A DNA stretch of 64,000 bases from Planctomycetota bacterium (lineage in GTDB: Bacteria > Planctomycetota > SZUA-567 > H5-PLA8): the NCBI GenBank assembly GCA_015075375.1, contig JABTUM010000004.1, positions 620,001 to 684,000 of the forward strand, in the 5' to 3' direction. A program made the translations under genes and the position numbers. How positions within the stretch are numbered: the first letter of the stretch is position 1; every line of letters begins with the position of its first letter. Shown here in pieces: positions 35,805-44,137 of this stretch. The notes under the pieces were generated by a model that was not told the origin of the DNA, made no database searches, and saw only the letters and a program-made list of their open reading frames with translations.

Positions 35805-36222
35805 CCGGCGCGTTCAGTTCTTCCTGCATCTCCTTGAACCGTTCGCTCTGCGGCCCAAAGAGTTCCTGCGCGTACTGGTTCAGATTAAACTTGCTCAGGT
35901 GGCACTTGCTGCACTGGTTGTGAAGCCCGAAGGTCGGGCTGTGGCGCATGATCCGCGCACGGCGGCCGGAATCGGTGAGCAGCAGCTTGTCGGGAGCAAC
36001 AATATCGGCTTCCGAATCCTTCTGGTGGCAGAAGCGGCAATCGACCCGGAAGCGGTCCACTTCGGCTTTGCACTCGCGGACGGCGCGCATCCGCGGCGTC
36101 TCTTCGATGCGGCGATCGATCAACGGATGGTCGAGCACCTCGTCCATATTAGGCAACTTAGCCGAACACGCGGCCAAGGCCATCAGGCCGACAAGCGCCA
36201 AAACCACGAAGCCCCGCTTCAC
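35797..36222 (-). CDS. Diheme c-type cytochrome lipoprotein
   Basis: A 141-residue protein that starts at GTG with GAGGA upstream. The signal ends with LAAC (Cys19), a lipobox. Two heme attachment motifs CRFCH (62-66) and CSKCH (104-108) mark a small diheme cytochrome c. Histidines at 66 and 108 are the proximal ligands; His101 (HNQ) and His94 are candidates for the distal ones. It is likely an electron-carrying lipoprotein in the periplasm. Its neighbours give no clue to its partner: it is convergent with the YprB-like gene and divergent from a sigma-factor gene. Confidence 0.88.
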   Translation of the reverse strand: MKRGFVVLALVGLMALAACSAKLPNMDEVLDHPLIDRRIEETPRMRAVRECKAEVDRFRVDCRFCHQKDSEADIVAPDKLLLTDSGRRARIMRHSPTFGLHNQCSKCHLSKFNLNQYAQELFGPQSERFKEMQEELNAPVK

Positions 36223-36562
36223 TCAAGCATCCTCACAAGGTCCTAACGGCCGGTTGAACAGGAGCATACCCTTAAAGGATAGCCAGAGCCAGCGGTTCCC
36301 CGATCCTCGCTAAGACGCTTGGCGACCGCCTCGTCCATCATCTAAATGGAAGGAGAGCGGCCTCTTGCCCGAGCGCACCCCCAGCGTATACCGAGAACGT
36401 CCCAGCCGTACCGGGATGGAGCCGTTGGACGGCGGGGTACGATTACCCTCAGTCCGTCGGTCACTGGCATCGGCTGGACCTCGTCCGTACAGTAGGGATT
36501 CTCGGCCTCGCCCGCGCCGCGGGGGGCCTGCGCCTCGCGCCGTACAACCGGTGGTGCCGCTT
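36223..36562. other. Intergenic region before the second ECF sigma gene
   Basis: A 340-bp stretch between the divergent cytochrome and sigma-factor genes. A strong ribosome site AAGGAG at 36350-36355 precedes a TTG codon at 36365 that is in frame with the sigma gene; the intervening translation is Pro/Arg-rich. If used, it would add 66 residues to the sigma factor. Otherwise I see no gene or RNA; the promoters of both flanking genes should lie here. Confidence 0.5.
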
Positions 36563-37228
36563 ATGGACGACCGGCCGTTCGATCGCAAAGTATACAAGGT
36601 GCGCGCCACCACTCGCAGGCTACGAGTGGGGCCGTATTTGCGTTCCAACGACGGCGAACTGGTCGTGAAGTGCCTGGAAGGCGACCTCGATGCCTTCAAC
36701 GAACTGGTCGAACGCTACCAGAACGCCGCGCGCAACCGCGCGGTGGCCATCGTGCGCGACTTCCAAGCCGCCGAGGACATCACGCAGGAAGCTTTCGTAA
36801 AAGCCTACGATTCGATCCCGCAAATCGACAATCCCGACCGTTTTGGCGCGTGGTTGATGACCATCGTTCAACGCACGGCGCTCGACCATCTGCGCGGCAA
36901 AAAAGAGACGATGAGCCTGGAGTCCATGAAAGAACAGGGCTTCGAGGCGCAGCGCCAGACCCGCGGACTGCAGATCGAGAAGCTGGAAGACCGCGAGGAC
37001 GACGTCCAGGTCCTCGAAGCGCTGCGCGATCTGCGCGACGATTACCGCGAGATCATCGAACTGAAACACATCGAGGGCCTTTCGTACAAAGAGATCGCCG
37101 ACAGGCTGGGCATGACGGTCTCTGCGGTGGGTGAAAAGCTCTCCCGCGTGCGCAAGATGCTCGAACGAAAACTGACCAAGCACCAGGTGCCGCAGGCCGG
37201 CGCGATCGAGGAGTCCGAAGCGCCATGA
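36563..37228 (+). CDS. ECF-type RNA polymerase sigma factor, second
   Basis: A 221-residue sigma-70-like factor from the ATG at 36563, with no strong ribosome site. Region 2 reads VVKCLEGDLDAFNELVERYQNAARNRAVAIVRDFQAAEDITQEAFVKAYDSIPQI and region 4 reads EALRDLRDDYREIIELKHIEGLSYKEIADRLGMTVSAVGEKLSRVRKMLERKL. A TTG at 36365 has a better ribosome site and would add a low-complexity N-terminus, so the start is uncertain. The stop overlaps the anti-sigma start by four bases (ATGA). It is not close to the first ECF sigma in sequence, so it is not a recent copy. Confidence 0.9.
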   Translation: MDDRPFDRKVYKVRATTRRLRVGPYLRSNDGELVVKCLEGDLDAFNELVERYQNAARNRAVAIVRDFQAAEDITQEAFVKAYDSIPQIDNPDRFGAWLMTIVQRTALDHLRGKKETMSLESMKEQGFEAQRQTRGLQIEKLEDREDDVQVLEALRDLRDDYREIIELKHIEGLSYKEIADRLGMTVSAVGEKLSRVRKMLERKLTKHQVPQAGAIEESEAP

Positions 37229-39258
37229 TGGTACTGCGGGAAGACGAACGCGACCTGCTGCTCTCGATGTATGTCGACGGCGAGCTGGAAGGCGAGCAAC
37301 GCGCGGCGGTGGAGCAGCGCCTCGCTTCCGATCCGGCGTGGCAAGCCGACTACGAAGCGCTCCGCGCCGCGACGCAACGCATCAGCCGGGTCGTCGAAAG
37401 CAACTGGCACGACGAAGCGATGACCCAAAAGGTCCGCGAACGCGTGGCCGCGCGCCCCGCGCCCAGCACCGCGACGGCCGCGGCCGCCGCCAAACGCCTC
37501 AAAGCCGCCGACACCCAGACGCGCCAAGCCCGCATCCGCGCCGAAGCTCGTGCCCAGCGCGTGCGCTGGCTGGGTTGGTTCGCGGCGGCGGCGGCGATGT
37601 TGCTCTTCGCCATCAGCCTCTCGTTCGTGCTCGGTGGGGGAACGCCTCAAACTCCGGTGGCTCAAGCGCCAGCGGCTCCTTTGGGCCGATACGACGCGAA
37701 GGCGGCGCAGGTCTCTGGCACGGACCTCAAGATGGAACGGGGCGTCTGGGCCGTGGGGCAGCGCCTGCAAGCCGGTGAAACTCAAGCTTGGGTGGCCCTG
37801 GACGACGGCTCGCGCCTGTGGCTGAGCCCTCACGGCGTCCTCGAAGGACTTGCCTCGCGCAGCGTGAAGCTGCTGCAGGGCCGCGTACTGATTCAGGTCG
37901 CCCCCGGCCGCGAGCGCTTCTCCGTGGCTCTGGAAGACGGCAGCACCGTGGAAGCGCTGGGCACCCGCTTCGAAGTGGCGTTGGCCGAGAACGGACCATT
38001 CGTACGCGTCGTGGAAGGACACGTGCGGCGCCATACGGATGCGCGCAGCGCCGAGGCGCGCGGCGGGCAGGAGATCGATCCGGGCTTCGAGGTCAAGCCG
38101 GTGGATCCGCGCGCCGTAGGCGCGCGCTGGCCGGACGCGGCGCCAAGCGAACAGTCCACGGCTTCGGCTCTGGCCGCGCCCTGGTCGCAAGTGGGCGGTT
38201 CGCCGGGGCACGACGGCGTCAGTCCCCTCCCCGGACCGCTCGCGCTGGCCGCCGATGCGTTCTATGCGTACCCCAAATCCGAGAGCGCCGAAGCGGGACA
38301 GTATGCGCCGGCGGTGGCCGATGCGCGCGGGCGCATCTTCATCCTGCGGCGCGCGGATACCGAACGCAGCCGCCTCTTCCGGCTCGACCTGAACGCGGCG
38401 CGGCCGGCTTGGGAGCCCTGCGGCGATGCGATCCACGGGCACGGGCAGCATCACCCCCCGGTGGTCACACCCCGTGGCCTGGTCGTCCTGGGCGTCTCGA
38501 AGATGACCGGATCCAACGTGATCGCCTGGGATCCCGAGACGGAGCGCGTGGCTTGGAGCGCCGACGTAGGCAGCTCGGTCTATGCCTTGGCCTGCGCGCC
38601 GGACGGCACGCTCCTGGCGAGCACCTTCCAGCGCGTCGCGGCGCTCGACGAGCGCGACGGGCGCGAACGCTGGTCGTACGCCGCCGAAGGCGTGACCGAT
38701 CTGCAAGCGCCGGCATGCGTGCTGAGCGACGGACAGATCGTGGTCGCGACCCGCGCCGGACGTGTGGTGCGGCTGAGCCCCGACGGGAAGCTCGTACGCG
38801 AAGTGCGCTGGAGCGCCGCGCAGGGCCTGTTCTGGCCGCCGGTGGCGCGGACAGACGGCGGCGTGTGGCTGAGTGCACCCGACGGGGGCCTCGCGAACTG
38901 GGGGCCGGACGGCAAGCTGGAAGCCTCCACCGACGGTTCGGTTTCCACGTGGCCGCTGGGGAATGGCGTACTTGCGCTTGGCAACCGGCTCGGCCTGCCC
39001 AAAGGCGCTGCCGCCTCGCTGCGCGGTACCAGCGCGGTGACGGCTATGGCGCTCGACGGCCGCGGCTATCTTTACGCCGGAGCCCACGCCGGCGTGACGC
39101 GCTTTAAGTTCGATCCGGCTCAGGATCGCGCGGGCGAGACGCTTGCCGAAGACGCGTTCAGCCTCGTGCAGCAAGGCGAAATTGTCCGCGGCGGCATCGC
39201 CATCCTGCCCGGACGGCTGGTCGTCACCACCACCGAAGGGGTGCAGGTCTTCAAGTAA
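37225..39258 (+). CDS. FecR-domain anti-sigma protein fused to a beta-propeller
   Basis: A 677-residue protein. Residues 5-50 are an anti-sigma helical start without zinc ligands (LLLSMYVDGELEGEQRAAVEQRLASDP). A membrane helix spans about 115-137. Residues about 160-300 form a FecR-like domain (LQAGETQAWVALDDGSRLWLSP, STVEALGTRFEVALAENGPFVRVVEGHV). The last 360 residues or so have a repeating blade pattern of PQQ/outer-membrane-assembly type (for example VNVIAWDPETERVAWSADVGSSVYALACAPDG..., ALDERDGRERWSYAAEGV). So the periplasmic sensor part is an FecR plus a propeller, which would be unusual. Translationally coupled to the sigma gene. Confidence 0.85.
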   Translation: MMVLREDERDLLLSMYVDGELEGEQRAAVEQRLASDPAWQADYEALRAATQRISRVVESNWHDEAMTQKVRERVAARPAPSTATAAAAAKRLKAADTQTRQARIRAEARAQRVRWLGWFAAAAAMLLFAISLSFVLGGGTPQTPVAQAPAAPLGRYDAKAAQVSGTDLKMERGVWAVGQRLQAGETQAWVALDDGSRLWLSPHGVLEGLASRSVKLLQGRVLIQVAPGRERFSVALEDGSTVEALGTRFEVALAENGPFVRVVEGHVRRHTDARSAEARGGQEIDPGFEVKPVDPRAVGARWPDAAPSEQSTASALAAPWSQVGGSPGHDGVSPLPGPLALAADAFYAYPKSESAEAGQYAPAVADARGRIFILRRADTERSRLFRLDLNAARPAWEPCGDAIHGHGQHHPPVVTPRGLVVLGVSKMTGSNVIAWDPETERVAWSADVGSSVYALACAPDGTLLASTFQRVAALDERDGRERWSYAAEGVTDLQAPACVLSDGQIVVATRAGRVVRLSPDGKLVREVRWSAAQGLFWPPVARTDGGVWLSAPDGGLANWGPDGKLEASTDGSVSTWPLGNGVLALGNRLGLPKGAAASLRGTSAVTAMALDGRGYLYAGAHAGVTRFKFDPAQDRAGETLAEDAFSLVQQGEIVRGGIAILPGRLVVTTTEGVQVFK

Positions 39259-39271
39259 GCGCCCGCCGGCG

Positions 39272-40144
39272 CTACTGCGTGAGATACGGCATGATCGCTT
39301 GCGCGGCTTTGTTCTGCAGACCCGCTTCCGGCCAGACCAGCCACAAGTATCGCTGCGCTTTAGGATGCGTGATGCGCAGGTAATGGGGTGCGGGCTCCAG
39401 CGTCGTCAGGATCACCGAACGTGGAATCAGCCCCACGCCGATGCCCACGGCGCAGTACGCCTGGATCGAATCGAAATGGTCGGCCTCGAACGCCGTGCCC
39501 ATTTCAAACCCTGCGCGGCGGCACAAGTCTTCGGCCAGGTGCCGGAACTCGGTGTCCTTCTTGGTCACCACGAACGTCTCGCCGGAAGCTTCGGCGAGTT
39601 TCAGCTCCTGGCGCGCGGCGAGCGGATGGTTCTCGCCCACGGCGAGCAGCAGATCCTCGCGCTGAATCAGCGCGCGGCGCATGCGCGGAATCGGCGCGAG
39701 CGCTTGGGTCACGCCCAGATCAAAGCCGCCGCTCAAAACCAGGTTGGGGATATTTGCGCTCACGGTCTCTTCGAGCACGATGTCTACGCGCGGGTGGTCG
39801 CGTTTGAACGCGGCGATTTTGGGCGGAAGCACATAGACGCACGCGCTGGGCAGGGTGACGATGCGCACGACGCCGCGGCTGGCTCCACGGAGTTCTTCGG
39901 CAACGCCTTGCGCTTCATTCAGCGCACTGAGCACCTGCTCGGCGTAAGGCAGAAAGACCTCCCCTTCGCGCGTCAGTTCCGCTCCGCGAGGGAGCCGCTT
40001 GAGGAGCTTTAAGTTCAGTTGAGCTTCCAGTTTACGGATCTGCTGGCTGAGCGCCGGCTGGGCCACGTGGCAATTCTTGGCGGCCCGGGTGAAATTTCGG
40101 ATTTTGGCTACTTCAATGAAGTAGCGTAACTGGTTGAGGTCCAT
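39272..40144 (-). CDS. LysR-type transcriptional regulator
   Basis: A 290-residue regulator from the ATG at 40144 (GGGAG upstream). The N-terminal winged helix-turn-helix is MDLNQLRYFIEVAKIRNFTRAAKNCHVAQPALSQQIRKLEAQL; the effector-binding domain starts about residue 88 with RGVVRIVTLPS. Length is normal. It is divergent from the pyruvate:ferredoxin oxidoreductase genes, so regulation of these by this protein is likely. A symmetrical element at 40170-40193 sits between them and could be its binding site. The sequence VAKIRNFTRAAKNCHVAQPALSQQ resembles regulators of oxidative-stress type, but that is not conclusive. Confidence 0.93.
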   Translation of the reverse strand: MDLNQLRYFIEVAKIRNFTRAAKNCHVAQPALSQQIRKLEAQLNLKLLKRLPRGAELTREGEVFLPYAEQVLSALNEAQGVAEELRGASRGVVRIVTLPSACVYVLPPKIAAFKRDHPRVDIVLEETVSANIPNLVLSGGFDLGVTQALAPIPRMRRALIQREDLLLAVGENHPLAARQELKLAEASGETFVVTKKDTEFRHLAEDLCRRAGFEMGTAFEADHFDSIQAYCAVGIGVGLIPRSVILTTLEPAPHYLRITHPKAQRYLWLVWPEAGLQNKAAQAIMPYLTQ

Positions 40145-40169
40145 GGAGTTAATCTCCCATAAGCAAAAA

Positions 40170-40193
40170 ATATGGCAGCGATTCAAACCATAT
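40170..40193. promoter_or_regulatory. LysR-box-like inverted repeat
   Basis: The half-sites atatgg (40170-40175) and ccatat (40188-40193) are exact inverted repeats separated by 12 bases, the general form (T-N11-A) recognised by LysR-type proteins. It lies 25 bases upstream of the lysR-type start (40144) and 156 bases upstream of the oxidoreductase start, between the two divergent genes. Assignment to the neighbouring LysR protein is an inference. Confidence 0.55.
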
Positions 40194-40349
40194 AGTGTAC
40201 GCCCCTTCTAAACAAGGTACCCTTTTAACAGGCAAAGAGTTAGGTCGGCGAACAAGCCTCCAGACCTAAAGTGACCTAAGTCAGGATACTAGCGGTGCGT
40301 GGGCCACGCGCGCCGCAGGACCGCCATCGAGACACTAAGGGGAATCAGC

Positions 40350-42329
40350 ATGTCGAACGAACCCAACAAGTCCGAATTCCCATATCCGGGCATTCCGACG
40401 ACGGGCGACGGCGCGGCGACGGTCGTATGGGTCGAAACGCACGTCTGCCAAGGCGCCTGCGCGTATCCGATCACCAGTTCAACGACGATGGGCGGCGGCT
40501 TTCAATTGGCCGTGGCGAACGGGCTCAAGAACCTGTGGGGCGAAACGCTCGCCTTTATCGAACCGGAAAGCGAACACTCCAGCGCCTCGTCCTGCGAAGG
40601 CTTCGCGGTCGCCGGCGGCCGGGTGACGAACTTCACCTCGGGCCAAGGCCTGATCCTGATGAAAGAAGTTTTGTACACGATCAGCGGCAAGCGCCTGCCG
40701 ATCGTCTTCCACATCGGCGCACGCGCGCTGACCAGCCAAGGCTTGAACGTGCATGCAGGCCACGACGACGTGATGGGCGTCGCCGACACGGGCTGGGGCA
40801 TCGTCTTCGCCAAGAACGCCCAGGAATCCGGCGACCTCGCGCTGATCACCCGCCGCGCCGCCGAGGCCAGCGAAACGCCCTTCCTGAACGTGCAGGACGG
40901 CTTCCTCACGACGCACACCGTCGAGAACGTGCGCCTGCCCGAGAAGGACTTCATGAAGGAATACGTCGGCGATCCGAACAAGAAGCTGCGCAACCTGATG
41001 GACCCCGACAGCCCCGTGATGTCCGGCGTGGTGCAGAACCAGGACAGCTACATGAAGGGCAAGATTGCGCAGCGCTACTTCTACGCGCGCGTGCCCAATG
41101 CCCTGAGCGAAGCGTTCGAAGAGTTCTACCGCCTTACCGGCCGGCGCTACGACTTCATCGAGTGCTACAAGATGGACGACGCCGAATACGCGCTCGTCGC
41201 GATGGGCGGTCTGGCAGAGACGGCCATGGCCACGGTGGATTGGATCCGCGAAGAGAAGAAGGTCAAGGTTGGCGTGGTGCACGTCACCAGCTACCGGCCC
41301 TTCCCCGACAAGCAGCTCCTCGCGGCGCTCAAGAACATGAAGGGCGTGACGGTGCTGGAACGCATGGACGATCCGCTTGCGCCCAGCAACCCGCTCACGC
41401 GCGACCTCAAGGCCGCCTTCTGCGACGCGGTCGCGGGGCTGAACCACATGCCGAAGGTCGAGCGCATTCCGCCGATCTTCAGCGTCTCGGCAGGCTTGGG
41501 CAGCCGCGATTGCCGCCCCGGCCACTTCTGGGCCGCCGTGCAGAACATGATGGCTCCGAAGCCGAAGCACTACTACGTACTGGGCATCAAGCATCCGCTG
41601 GCGCTGGACATCAGCGACGACCCGGACGTCCGGCCGGAAGGCGCGTTCTCGATGCGCGGGCATTCGGTTGGCGGTTTCGGCTCGGTGACGACGAACAAGG
41701 TCATCGCGACCATCGCCGGCGAGACCTTCGGCATGGACGTGCAGGCCTATCCGAAGTACGGCAGCGAAAAGAAGGGCCTCCCGACCACCTATTACCTCAC
41801 CATCGCCAAAGACCACGTCCGCACGCACTGCGAACTGGAAAACATCGAACTGGTGGTCGTCAACGACATCAACGCCTTCGTCAGCGGGAATCCGCTGATG
41901 GGCATCGCCGACCATGGCGCGGTTTTCATGCAGTCGGACAAGGAGACGCCTGAATTGGTCTGGGCGGGCATCCCTGCGTACGCGAAAGAGGTCATTCGCG
42001 AGAAGCGTGTGCGGGTCTACTACATGGACATGGTCAAGGTCGCGCGCGAAGTCTGTTCGATCCCGGACTTGCTGATGCGCATGCAGGGCGTGGTGCTGGT
42101 CGGAACGTTCATGAAGATCACGCCCTTCCAGAAGCGCATGGGGCTGTCCGACGAGCAGGTTTTCGCCGGCATCGAGAAGGTCGTGCGCAAATACTGGGGC
42201 AAGCGCGGCGACAAGGTCGTGGCCGAAAACATGGCGGCGATCACGCGTGGCTTCAAGGAGTTCCTCGAAATCCCCCGCGCCGTGATCGGGGAAAACACCG
42301 TGCAGGCCGCGTCCGCGGGCGGGAACTGA
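40350..42329 (+). CDS. Pyruvate:ferredoxin oxidoreductase, alpha-gamma subunit
   Basis: A 659-residue protein holding domains I-III of the enzyme. The first part (residues 30-200) is the pyrimidine-binding domain (HVCQGACAYPITSSTTMGG, ALTSQGLNVHAGHDDVMGVADTGW), the second the transketolase C-like domain (VKVGVVHVTSYRPFPDKQLLAALKNM). The last, about 440-640, is the gamma domain (MRGHSVGGFGSVTTNKVIATIAGETFGMDV). It lacks the ferredoxin and thiamine-binding parts, which the next gene supplies. Together they convert pyruvate and CoA to acetyl-CoA, CO2 and reduced ferredoxin. The exact 2-oxoacid is inferred. Start ATG follows AAGGGG. Confidence 0.88.
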   Translation: MSNEPNKSEFPYPGIPTTGDGAATVVWVETHVCQGACAYPITSSTTMGGGFQLAVANGLKNLWGETLAFIEPESEHSSASSCEGFAVAGGRVTNFTSGQGLILMKEVLYTISGKRLPIVFHIGARALTSQGLNVHAGHDDVMGVADTGWGIVFAKNAQESGDLALITRRAAEASETPFLNVQDGFLTTHTVENVRLPEKDFMKEYVGDPNKKLRNLMDPDSPVMSGVVQNQDSYMKGKIAQRYFYARVPNALSEAFEEFYRLTGRRYDFIECYKMDDAEYALVAMGGLAETAMATVDWIREEKKVKVGVVHVTSYRPFPDKQLLAALKNMKGVTVLERMDDPLAPSNPLTRDLKAAFCDAVAGLNHMPKVERIPPIFSVSAGLGSRDCRPGHFWAAVQNMMAPKPKHYYVLGIKHPLALDISDDPDVRPEGAFSMRGHSVGGFGSVTTNKVIATIAGETFGMDVQAYPKYGSEKKGLPTTYYLTIAKDHVRTHCELENIELVVVNDINAFVSGNPLMGIADHGAVFMQSDKETPELVWAGIPAYAKEVIREKRVRVYYMDMVKVAREVCSIPDLLMRMQGVVLVGTFMKITPFQKRMGLSDEQVFAGIEKVVRKYWGKRGDKVVAENMAAITRGFKEFLEIPRAVIGENTVQAASAGGN

Positions 42330-42388
42330 GCGTAGAACGGCTTACGCGTTTGAATCGTGTCTCTAAGCCATAGGAAAAGGAAGCACCC

Positions 42389-43990
42389 ATGATTGACTCC
42401 GCGAAACCCACTCAAGCCGTCAAGGAAGCGCCGCATCACCTCGATGAGTCCGTGCTCGATGTGGCCGACTTCAACGAGCGTGTCATTACCGCGTACGAAC
42501 GCGGCGTTGCCGAGTTGGAACTTGAAGCCGACCGCGACCTTTCGCGCAGCTTGATTCCCGCCGGCACCGGCGTGATGCGCGACTTCTCCTACATCGCCCC
42601 CGAAATTCCGGAGTTCATCCCGGAAAACTGCGTGGCCTGTATGGAATGCGTCGTCGAGTGCCCGGATACGGCCATCCTCGGCAAGGTGGTCAAGAACCCG
42701 GCGCTTGAGGCCGAGTTGAGCGGAATTACCGATCCCGATTACCGCGCGCACGTGGCCAAGCAGTTCACCAAGACGCAAAAGTTCCACGTCACGTACGAGA
42801 AGCAGAAGAAAGAGCCGGGGCTCTTCGGCATCTTCATCGACCCGACGAAGTGCAAGGGCTGCGCCGAGTGCGTCGAAGTCTGCGGCAGCCACGCGGCGCT
42901 GAAGATGGTCAAGAAGACCGACGAAAACCTTGAGACCTACCGCAAGGACTGGCAGGTTTACAAGAAGCTGCCGGATACGCCGATGGAGTACGTCAACGAG
43001 CGCATCGTCACCGACCTGATGCTCGTCGAAAAGGCGCTCTTATACGTCGGCGGCGCCGGTTCCTGCGCGGGCTGCGGCGAAGCGACAGCGTTGCGCATGA
43101 TGCTGGCCGCCACCGCCTTCCAGGCCGGCAAGGAAAACATCGGGCTCGTCGCCTCCACGGGCTGCAATACGGTGTACACCAGCACCTATCCGTACAACCC
43201 GTACTTGGTGCCGTGGACCAACAGCCTCTTCGAGAACGGCCCCGCCGACGCCATGGGCGTCCGCGCGCGCTGGAACCAGAAGGGCTGGAATAATAAGCGC
43301 CTCTGGGTCATCGGCGGCGACGGAGCGATGAACGACATCGGCTTCCAATCGCTCTCCCGCATGCTCGCCAGCGGCATGGATATCAAGGTCCTGGTGCTGG
43401 ATACGCAGGTCTACAGCAACACCGGTGGCCAGGCGTCGACCAGCACGTACACCGGCCAGGAAACCAAGATGTCGGCGCACGGCAAGGCGCAGGGCGGCAA
43501 GACCGAACGCCGCAAGGAACTCGCCACCATCTGCATGATGCATCCCGAAACGCTGGTCGCTCAGACTACCTGTGCGCACATCAATCACTTCTACAAAGCG
43601 GTGATGGCGGCCAACGAGTTCGACGGCCCAGCGGTGATCAACGTCTACACGACCTGCCAGCCCGAACACGGCGTCGCGGACAACATGGCCGGCCACCAGG
43701 CCAAGCTGGCCGTCGAATCCCGCGCCTTCCCCCTGATCATGTACGATCCGCGCAAGGGCGAACGCATGAAGGAACGTCTCTCGCTGGCCGGAAACCCGGC
43801 GATGAAGGACGACTGGTACTTGAATCCCAAGACCAAGGAACCCGTCGACTTCACCTACTTTGCGCGCACCGAAGGCCGCTTTGCCAAGCACTTCGACAAG
43901 GAAGGCAATCCTTCCGAAACGCTGCTCGCGTCTCAAGCCGACCGTCTGAAGAACTGGCACATGCTGCAGGAACTGGCTGGCTTGCGCTAA
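42389..43990 (+). CDS. Pyruvate:ferredoxin oxidoreductase, delta-beta subunit
   Basis: A 533-residue protein. Its N-terminal part has two 4Fe-4S cluster motifs, CVACMECVVECP and CKGCAECVEVCG. The C-terminal part binds thiamine diphosphate, with GSCAGCGEATALRMM, STGCNTVYTSTYPYNPYLVPW, VIGGDGAMNDIGFQSL and DTQVYSNTGGQASTSTYTG. With the preceding gene it rebuilds the usual one-chain enzyme split between its third and fourth parts. The gap is 59 bp and includes an AAAAGGAAG ribosome site. A strong terminator follows at 44024-44061. It implies anaerobic or microaerobic carbon metabolism. Confidence 0.92.
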   Translation: MIDSAKPTQAVKEAPHHLDESVLDVADFNERVITAYERGVAELELEADRDLSRSLIPAGTGVMRDFSYIAPEIPEFIPENCVACMECVVECPDTAILGKVVKNPALEAELSGITDPDYRAHVAKQFTKTQKFHVTYEKQKKEPGLFGIFIDPTKCKGCAECVEVCGSHAALKMVKKTDENLETYRKDWQVYKKLPDTPMEYVNERIVTDLMLVEKALLYVGGAGSCAGCGEATALRMMLAATAFQAGKENIGLVASTGCNTVYTSTYPYNPYLVPWTNSLFENGPADAMGVRARWNQKGWNNKRLWVIGGDGAMNDIGFQSLSRMLASGMDIKVLVLDTQVYSNTGGQASTSTYTGQETKMSAHGKAQGGKTERRKELATICMMHPETLVAQTTCAHINHFYKAVMAANEFDGPAVINVYTTCQPEHGVADNMAGHQAKLAVESRAFPLIMYDPRKGERMKERLSLAGNPAMKDDWYLNPKTKEPVDFTYFARTEGRFAKHFDKEGNPSETLLASQADRLKNWHMLQELAGLR

Positions 43991-44023
43991 ACGCAGTCGA
44001 GTCAGACCGCACCTCGCCTTACC

Positions 44024-44061
44024 GCTCCCCATCCCGTAGCCCGGGATGGGGAGCTTTGTTT
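44024..44061 (+). terminator. Rho-independent terminator of the oxidoreductase operon
   Basis: A 13-pair stem (gctccccatcccg at 44024-44036 with cgggatggggagc at 44042-44054) and a five-base loop are followed by tttgttt. The stem starts 33 bases after the delta-beta stop codon. This is a textbook intrinsic terminator on the plus strand. Confidence 0.9.
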
Positions 44062-44137
44062 TGCGCGTTGAGTATTTGGGCACGAAACGCGCGACGGGCT
44101 TTCCAATAGCGCAATCCGGCCGGCCGAAAGCGGCAAA

